From Cynocephalus volans (lineage: Eukaryota > Chordata > Mammalia > Dermoptera > Cynocephalidae): a DNA stretch of 64,000 nt. The stretch is from the NCBI RefSeq assembly GCF_027409185.1, contig NC_084467.1, forward strand, positions 87,800,501 through 87,864,500. The letters run 5' to 3'. The notes beneath the pieces were generated by a model. It saw only the letters and a program-made list of their open reading frames with translations, searched no databases and was not told the DNA's origin. Of this stretch, positions 56,739 through 64,000 are shown in pieces (the stretch's first letter is position 1; every line of letters begins with the position of its first letter). Position numbers and translations under genes: made by a program.

Positions 56739-58409
56739 CTGCAAGATGAAATGACAAAGCAAGCAGACGGTTAACTCTGTAAGAGAAAGGAACTGGTGTC
56801 ACAACAGAAGATCACGGGCAAGATTCACTGAAGGCATGCATTCAACTGACATCTAATCACAGTTAGTGGTCAGTAAAAAACACCTCGGTATTTCACTAAA
56901 CTTTAAAGGAAACCCTTAGCTGCCCATCCTCATCATTCAAACGTATTTGCCAAGACTTCACCTGCACAGAGCAGCAAGAATGAATACTTCACACACAGAG
57001 CACGCTTACTTGCCAAGCTCTTCATTTCCTTCTAAAGATATTTATTAAGCTCTACCACCAAGTACAGTTCTATACCAGGTGCAGTGAGATGGCAGGGAAT
57101 CAGAAAATACTGTCTCCGGAGGAGCTTAAATATAATTGAGTAGATAAGCAAAAAATATATAAAATGTGTAATTCATTGTACAAATCAAGAGAACATTAAG
57201 AGTGAAAACAGGCACTGTTACTTGATTATGCCAAGATAAGTGTGTAAGCCAAAACTCCTGGGGAAAGTAGGATATACAGTCTCCCTATATTCTATGTATA
57301 CGTCACTCTATATATACACACGTATGTGCACGCACACCCTACACATCCTGTATATGTTTATACATACACACACACACATCATAGTTTTAAAGGCAGTGGA
57401 AGATTTTGATTGATAGAGAGGAGACATAAAGAGTTTTCCAGTTGGGAATATCCACATGAGCAGATGAGAGAGAGAGCACACGCAAATGAGAAAGCATGTG
57501 AGCACAGAACCAGAGGCAGGCACAGACAGGAGCAAGGTATGTATCAGCAGGGAGAACAAATAAAACAGATTGGCCCTGCCAGCCAATAGTGATAAATGAG
57601 GTTAGATAAGGTAAATCTTAAAAGCTACAAATTTATACAGTGTCAAGGATGCCCTCTTATAAAGTCAAACTGTTCCATAAGCAGTATTTTTTCTACGAAC
57701 AGGTGTGTACATTCTAATTCAACACATACTCAGTGATCTTCCGCTATATATGCAAATATCTATACTCCAGGAGCCATGAAAGACAAGGTTTGTTTTGCTT
57801 CCTTCCAAAGGGTGCTTATTGACTCTTGCTTATGTTTCTGTTAGGAGACTGCCTCCCCATCCAAGGGGAAGGGGCCAGAACGGGAAAAAGAACACTTCCA
57901 CTTTCTCTTCCTACCCACACAGGAGGGAGATGATGTTGGCTGAAGAGTTACAGATAATCTAGCACTCACTGGTCCATCAACCAGAGGACAGACTCCTGCT
58001 CTGAAATGCAGGGAGCACCCATTATTTCTTTCTTCTGCTCTCCTGCCTTCCTTGACCCACCTTTATTCTTTATTCAGTGCAGTGGGTGAATGTTCTTCCA
58101 GCACCTCCTCCCACAAATAGATGTGTAAGTAAGGATCATTTGGGTCCCAAAGTCTATATTACAAAGTGATACACACGGCCCTGACATGTTCTCCAATACA
58201 GTTTGACTCTTCATAAAGCTGTTTGTATTTTGATCTCCATCAAGCATCCTGTGTCTGCTCTCAATTGGTTAGCAAACTGAAGAGAAAAAAGAGGATCCCA
58301 AACCTACAACAATTGTAACTACAGAAACAAAAAACAACAAAAACACAAATACTTTATATGTTGCAATGTTCAAATAATATGGAAATTGCATTGTTTTCCC
58401 CCCACATAC
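56739..58409 (-). other. FRRS1 intron, 1.7 kb
   Basis: An L2-like piece lies near 57,030-57,125 and a short CA/TA-rich stretch at 57,310-57,380. Otherwise nothing recognised. Confidence 0.6.
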
Positions 58410-58525
58410 CTGAAACCAAACTGCTTTACCAAGGAAGAAAGTTTTTGACCAAACAGGTTTGAGGAACCGGGCAATCAGTACACCTATGCTAACAGTAGTC
58501 ATCCATGCCACAAACATTAAAGCAC
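58410..58525 (-). CDS. FRRS1: FRRS1 coding exon (TM1, start of b561 core)
   Basis: The acceptor is ttctcacctgtag and the donor gtatgt. GT completes Gly, then ALMFVAWMTTVSIGVLIARF and on to LGKAVWFQ. It is the first membrane helix of the core. With the preceding exon it forms the VHGALMF motif, whose His is a haem ligand. Confidence 0.96.
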
Positions 58526-59855
58526 CTACAGGTGAGAAAAGTACAATGGTTGACATCACAAACTAATTAAGCTGTTCCTTAAATGGCCAAGCCAAAAGTT
58601 CAGAAAATATAAACAACCAGCAAAATTCATTCAGCCAACATAAGTATAACCAAAAAAGACCCAAAACATCATAGTTTTTACCACTATTACTACTTCTAAC
58701 AGCTAACACTTCCACAGCTCTTATTACGTGCCAGGCACTCTAAGGGCTATACATGTATTACTCTAACTGGTCTTCACAACAATCTTATGACATAGTTACA
58801 ATTATTATTCCAGTTTTGCTGGATGGGGAAACTGAGGCATGGAGAAGTTAAGCAGCTTGCCCAAAGTTACAAAGTTGAGACAGACCTGGTCTGGCTTTAG
58901 CAACTGGGTTCTTAACTATTAGACTAATACAACCTCTTTTATTTCAGTATCTTCTCATATCTCACTCCAAAAAACAATGAAAAACAATAGGCACATTATT
59001 TCTGATCCAATTACTGCTCAACTGGAGCTACAACATGAATAGAAGCAAATTGACAACAATGTTATTTTCAAGTTTAACTGTGGTAATATTATGGAAACTC
59101 TACTAAAATGGATAACTCTGGAGAATATAAAGGGAATATATCAAATAAGGAAAGTTCCCCCCAAATACTGATATTTTACAATTGTATAGTATACATTCCC
59201 CTACTTTAAAAATCCCATCTTTTCAACAATAAACCAGGCAACTTTCCAAATGTAATCAGTTTTCATCTGTAGAACCAGAGCATATGTGAGCCTTGTTTTC
59301 AGGTTACAGTTCTTCCAACTTGGATTCATTCCTCATTAAGTACCATATCTGATACCTACGTATAGCACTGAGTACTTTGTATATCCTCAAATACCTGTAC
59401 ATTGATTAGTTCTTCAACAACAAAACTATCTTAGAAACCATACTCCTGTTAAACAATCAAAATCACAGACCACTCTTCTATTAGCATTTATTTTAATAAA
59501 TGTCAAAAGTTAAGGTCTCATAAAAGTTATATTAATGAACCCAGTGATTAACTTTGGCTGCTGTTAGAAACAATTAGGATAGTTTTTTAACATTATAGAT
59601 GTCTTAAAAACTCTATTGGTGCTGTTAATGTGCAGCCAGGGTTAAAACCACTGAATTAGCCCTATTTTCCATTTTTAATAAAAATTAGCAAACATTAAGA
59701 TAAATGATGCTACCTACAAATGTTAATATTTAAACATAAAAAACTTATAAAAATTTGATAAACTATGCCCACCAACCATTCCTAATCCAGCCAGCACTGA
59801 GTCACCAGGGAAGTTTATTCCACAAAGTAGTAATAATACTACATATATAACTTAC
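58526..59855 (-). other. FRRS1 intron, 1.3 kb
   Basis: A near full-length reverse MIR lies at 58,690-58,935 (CACAACAATCTTATGACATA, GGGAAACTGAGGCATGGAGA). Nothing else is recognised. Confidence 0.7.
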
Positions 59856-59969
59856 CATGAACCTTCAGGAGGAACAAAGAATGGGATCCTCCTATGTTCT
59901 TTGGATAGTCTGTCACATTATGTTTTTCATATGTAATCAAAGGCTGCTGAGAGTGCTTATAAACTCGAC
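59856..59969 (-). CDS. FRRS1: FRRS1 coding exon (linker before b561 core)
   Basis: The acceptor is aaatttcag and the donor gtaagt. GT completes Gly, then RVYKHSQQPLITYEKHNVTD and on to LFLLKVH plus G. It contains an N-glycosylation sequon (NVT). It is extracellular or lumenal linker ahead of the b561 domain. It is the most 5' FRRS1 exon I can find in the window. Confidence 0.95.
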
Positions 59970-60672
59970 CTGAAATTTTTTTAAATATTTTTTTAAAAAG
60001 ATGACAAAGAAGAATTACTTCCTCAACAGAGAAAGAATTGAGAGATGGGCATGGTGTGGAAACAAACCTTCTTAAGGTAATAAAAAATAATTAAATATCA
60101 ACAGATATATCACTCTTATGCAAAAGCAACATAAAGATATATGCAAGGGAACATAGCCTTTTTGAAAGAAGCGAAGGAAATAATTTAGCCAACCAAGAGA
60201 GAAATGAAAATAAGGAGAAGCTATGGTAAAAGAACTGATGGTATGCAAGAGATAAGCTAAACAATATGTCAAAGTAATTAACTGTTAATATGTTCAAAAA
60301 GTTATTGAAAATGTCAAATATAATCCTTGAGAGTAAATATGTAATTTTTTTTAAAATCTATGAGCCATTGACCACCACCTGCATCTAAAATCCTAGAATA
60401 AACTAACAGAAATTGGGTCTGCAGAAAGAGGATGGGTGGAAGACATAGAAAAGCATTTTGATGGTATGGTATTTGGCATATGGTCAATTTGGCTTGAGTT
60501 TGACTAACAAACCTAAATCCCCAATAATAATAATAGTGACATAAACAAATTGAGAATACATTATTATTTTATTATTTATTATTACTATTTATTAAGTATA
60601 AAATTAAATCTATGTATAGAACAATTCTCTATGTGTGTGTTCATTCTAGGAATCTACTGTACAGAAATACTT

Positions 60673-60839
60673 TTTTTTTTTTTAAAGATGACCAGTAAGG
60701 GGATCTCAGCCCTTGGCTTGGTGTTGTCAGCACCACGCTCAGCCAGTGAGCCAACAGGCCATCCCCATATAGGGATCCGAACCTGTGGCTTTGGTGTTAT
60801 CAGCACCGCACTCTCCCGAGTGAGCCACAGGCCGGCCCA
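60673..60839 (-). mobile_element. Dimeric tRNA-derived SINE with TSD
   Basis: The reverse complement reads GGGCCGGCCTGTGGCTCACT, CACAGGTTCGGATCC (B box), TATATGGGGATGGCCTGTTG, then a second tRNA-like unit (GGCTCACTGGCTGAGCGTGG, then ATCCCCTTACTGGTCATC), and a poly(A). The 10-bp repeat AGAAATACTT lies at 60663-60672 and 60840-60849. It is young. Confidence 0.93.
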
Positions 60840-61918
60840 AGAAATACTTACTTTTTAACCAAAGATACACGCACAAAAATGTTCACAGGACCTTTTTTAA
60901 TGCCGGCCCTCCTCCCAAAAAATGTAAACAAGCTATGTGTCTGTCATTAGGGGAATGAATAAATAAATTATGGAACATACATATTTTTAGAATACTATGC
61001 TAGTGCCAAAAACAATTAAAAATTTTGATATAACAGATTTATATGAAACTTTGCCCCAAACGAATGAGAAATATTAGGCCACAGACAACATCTCAATGAT
61101 TTCCAAGAAGAAATAATTCCATAGGATACAGGTTACATCATCTGCCCAAAATGCAACAAAATTAAAAATTAACAACAAAGAGCTAGAGGAAAAATGATCC
61201 CCATAGATATTTATGAAACTACTCTTTTTAATAACTTTTAGGTTAAATAGGAAATCAAACCTAAAATCATATCTTAGAGATGTATAACAATGAAGACACT
61301 TCATATCAAAGCAGATGTGATACAATCGAGGTACTATTCAAAAGAGGTTTTTATCCCCTTAAAAGCATTTCCTTAAAAAAAAAAAAAAGACAAAGTATTG
61401 AAGTAATCATTTAATTCAAGGTGCATTTAAAACAATAAAAATAACCTAGGAAACCAGATGGGAAGATAGACTAAAAATAAAGGTAGAACCTAAATTAGTA
61501 AGCCTTATAATCAGAAAAATCAAGCCTGTAAAAGGCCAATAAAATCAATTGAGTTTTTGGCAACTCTGACCAGAAGACAAATGAAACATCAGAAACAATG
61601 GCAGAAATTAAAAGGGTGACATAGCTGCTGATGTAGGAGATATTCTTATAATTAAATGGAAATGCTATATACAACTTTAAATCATCCAACAACTTTCAAA
61701 ATCTAAATGAAATTAACGAATTTCTAGGAAAAGACATATTTACAAAAATCGACCAAAGAAGAAGTAGTAACTGTGGAGAATATTAATAGAATTTTTTTTA
61801 ACTAGTCAAATATTTCACCCCAACTTCAGACTATGTGGTTAAGTTCTGCTATACGACAAAAAAAAATTTTTTTAATTTCAAAAATTCTTATTTTATTTAA
61901 ACTCTTCTAGAGATCTTC

Positions 61919-61960
61919 CGGGCTGGCCCATGGCTCACTTGGGAGAGTGTGGTGCTGATG
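61919..61960 (+). mobile_element. 3'-truncated tRNA-derived SINE fragment
   Basis: GGGCTGGCCCATGGCTCACT, then TGGGAGAGTGTGGTGCTGAT, matches the first ~42 nt of the SINE and stops without B box or tail, returning directly to L1 sequence (CATTCTATGAGATTAGCATA). Confidence 0.75.
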
Positions 61961-62022
61961 GAAATCATTCTATGAGATTAGCATAACACTGAAACCAAAA
62001 CTAAACATTTATGCATTCACAC

Positions 62023-62026
<4 letters not shown>

Positions 62027-62069
<43 letters not shown>
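62027..62069. repeat. (AC)n microsatellite
   Basis: About 21 AC units with no interruption, in L1 sequence of the FRRS1 intron. Confidence 0.97.
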
Positions 62070-62072
<3 letters not shown>

Positions 62073-64000
62073 TATAGAACAAAATCACTTATGAATATAA
62101 ATGCAAAAGCCTTAAAGAAAATATTAGTGAATCAAATCAGAAGTGTACTCAAAGAATAATAAAACATGACTAAGTAAGGTTTATCCCTGGAATGTGAGGA
62201 TCATTCACCATCCAGAAATCTATAAAAGTAATGATAAATATCATCTCAATAGCTGCCCAAAAAACATTAGATGAAATTCAGCACACATTCATGATACAAA
62301 CTCTGAGTAAAGTTAAGAACAGAAGAACATTTCCTCAACACAGTAAAGGAGATCCACCAGGAAAACACAACAAAGTCACTTAACACTGAATATCAGGCAT
62401 TCACATCAAAATCAGGAACAACAGGAGAATGCTTGCCACACCACCACTGCCATTCTACATATTCTGGGAGAACTAGACAATGCAATGTGACAAGAAAGAA
62501 AATGAGGGCTGTTAATCTGTTGTTATTTGCACATGATGTGACATTTATCTAGTAAATCCAGGATAATCAACTGAAAACTAGGTGGCTAAATTCAAGATAA
62601 ATATTCTAAAATCAATAACTTTCCTATACACCAACCAATTTAGAAAATGTATTAAAAACATCCCATTCACGATAATTTGTTTTAGAAAACTATATAATAC
62701 CTAGAAGCAAAGCAACAAAAAATACATAAGCCCTACATGAAGATATAAAGAAAACCATAACATTTCACTAAAAGACACACATATGCAATATTAGAATAAA
62801 TGGAATATCCCAATATATTACTGAACAGGAAGACTCACTATTGCAAAGAGTTAATTCTCCAAATTAACATAAAATTTCATTGCAATTTCAATCACAATTC
62901 CAACAAGATTTTTTAACAGTATTTGACAAATCATTTCTAAAGTTCATCTAGAAGAACAGATACACAATGAAGAGGCAAGAATTCTTGAACAAGAAGGCCA
63001 GGAGAAAAAATCATATTCTATCAAAATCCACAACCTATCATAAAGGAATAGTAATTCCAACTAGTGCAGAAATAGACAAATAGATCAATGGAAGAACAGA
63101 TAAGCTAGAAATAGTTTGATTTATTGATAGGTTTTTAATGTATAATAAAGAGGCTTTTGAAGTAGTGGAGGGAAAAATGGACTTTTCAAAAAATGGGGTT
63201 AGGATGCATGGTTATTCATTCAGCAAATACTATAATGCCATAGCTTATCATAACAGACAAGACCAGAGATAAATTAGAAAAAGAGAAAAATTTTATGTAA
63301 TGAATGCCTAGAGAACAGAGTGTCAAGAAGAAAGGGACAATAACCATCAGGAGTTACAAAAATGTCAAAAAAGAAAAGGACCAAGAAAACAAAAAATGAC
63401 AAGAAAGGCATTGAAGAAGCTTAAAATCCTGCATTAGTCAAGCAGTAGTGATGAAAAAGAGACCACATTCTCAATGAGCCTGAGAGACAAGCTGGAAGAA
63501 AAGTGTTTTTAAACTCTAACTCACTGTAGAGCTCTGGACTAAACGTGAACTTAAACTTATTGAAAGCAGAGTCCATTATAATTTTTCAGTTCCACTGTAT
63601 GGCTCCATTATAATAGGAGATTGAGTTCGTGCTTAGTACAAGACTCCACAGTTATTATGTGACCTGTAGTATTCCTAAATTGTTTAAATAACAGGTCATG
63701 TGATAACAGGGTCTCTACTTTGTTAATTATTTAAATTGGTAGATATCCTAATTGTGAATTACTTATTCATGCAAGTGACCTCTATCTTTCAGTTTAATCA
63801 TTCAGCATTTCACATGACTGCTTATCCCAGAATAGGACAATGTCACCATTCTGGAGAAAACAACAGGTAGAAAAAGGTCTTAAAAGGATAGAGCTTTATG
63901 AGATTTCACTGAAATTGGGTACATTTTACATTTATATGGGTTAAAAAGATTATGATATTTTATCCTGCTTCAAAACTTTTCGGGGATTCACTTTACCAAT

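Larger units (their letters stand above)
61680..63240 (+). mobile_element. Old L1 ORF2 remnant (sense), interrupted
   Basis: ATTAACGAATTTCTAGGAAA, AAGGTTTATCCCTGGAATGT, GATAAATATCATCTCAATAG and TATTCTGGGAGAACTAGACA are in sense ORF2 order. It is heavily diverged and broken by the SINE fragment and the (AC)n tract. Confidence 0.8.
50510..64000 (-). other. FRRS1: FRRS1 gene, 3' half
   Basis: Eight - strand coding exons with consistent phases encode the last 256 residues of ferric chelate reductase 1, a membrane protein that reduces Fe(III) using a haem-bearing cytochrome b561 core. The visible part is the whole b561 domain: six hydrophobic segments and His residues in HGALMF, VHRVLM, YHPYLG and FNWTHW, the expected haem-ligand set. 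The N-terminal reelin and DOMON domains and the promoter lie past 64,000. The gene converges with PALMD across about 20 kb. The 3' end is estimated from the first TTTATT (AATAAA on -) at 50519-50524. Confidence 0.95.
59970..64000 (-). other. FRRS1 intron, incomplete
   Basis: It holds a dimeric SINE (60,673-60,839), a 3'-truncated SINE (61,919-61,960), sense L1 ORF2 remnants (about 61,680-63,240) and an (AC)n tract (62,027-62,069). The last 760 bp show nothing recognised. No further FRRS1 exon was found. Confidence 0.7.

Overview
This is a placental-mammal nuclear genomic window. It carries two protein-coding genes that face each other tail to tail, plus an intergenic region built almost entirely of nested retrotransposons. 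I identified the genes by translating spliced exons and recognising the families from memory; no database search was run.

Left part (1-~30,210, + strand): the 3' portion of PALMD (palmdelphin, paralemmin family). Seven coding exons can be placed to the base with consistent phases (126-206, 5503-5627, 22662-22776, 22909-22942, 23058-23171, 24710-25804, 29852-29895). Together they encode 535 residues; only about the first 15 codons and the 5' UTR lie upstream. Retaining the last intron adds 14 residues ending in a cysteine cluster and a CaaX box, with a canonical AATAAA about 150 bp further on. This would be a lipid-anchorable, paralemmin-like form of a protein usually described as lacking that motif.

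Middle (~30,210-~50,500): no convincing gene. Two old antisense L1 copies form the background. Into them are inserted a mariner-type hairpin MITE, tRNA-derived SINEs, a ~1.48-kb element with L1-5'UTR-like and tandem-repeat parts, a ~6.9-kb full-length lineage-specific L1 with an 18-bp target-site duplication (TSD), hAT fossils and a solitary MaLR LTR. The full-length L1 has taken a SINE into ORF1; SINE plus duplicated target is exactly 159 nt, so ORF1 stays open.

Right part (~50,500-64,000, - strand): the 3' half of FRRS1 (ferric chelate reductase 1). Eight coding exons with consistent phases encode the last 256 residues, covering the whole cytochrome b561 domain with its four conserved histidines. 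The reelin and DOMON domains lie beyond the right edge.

Organism: the PALMD(+)/FRRS1(-) order matches human chromosome 1p21 and is general for mammals. No Alu, B1/B2, carnivore or ruminant SINEs were seen. The young SINEs are tRNA-derived (tRNA-Ile-like A and B boxes), both as monomers with an A-rich tail and as dimers. That combination suggests a colugo (Dermoptera); a rhinolophoid bat is the main alternative. This assignment is an inference.

The two genes have no known shared pathway. Their convergent order is chromosomal context, not an operon-like unit.
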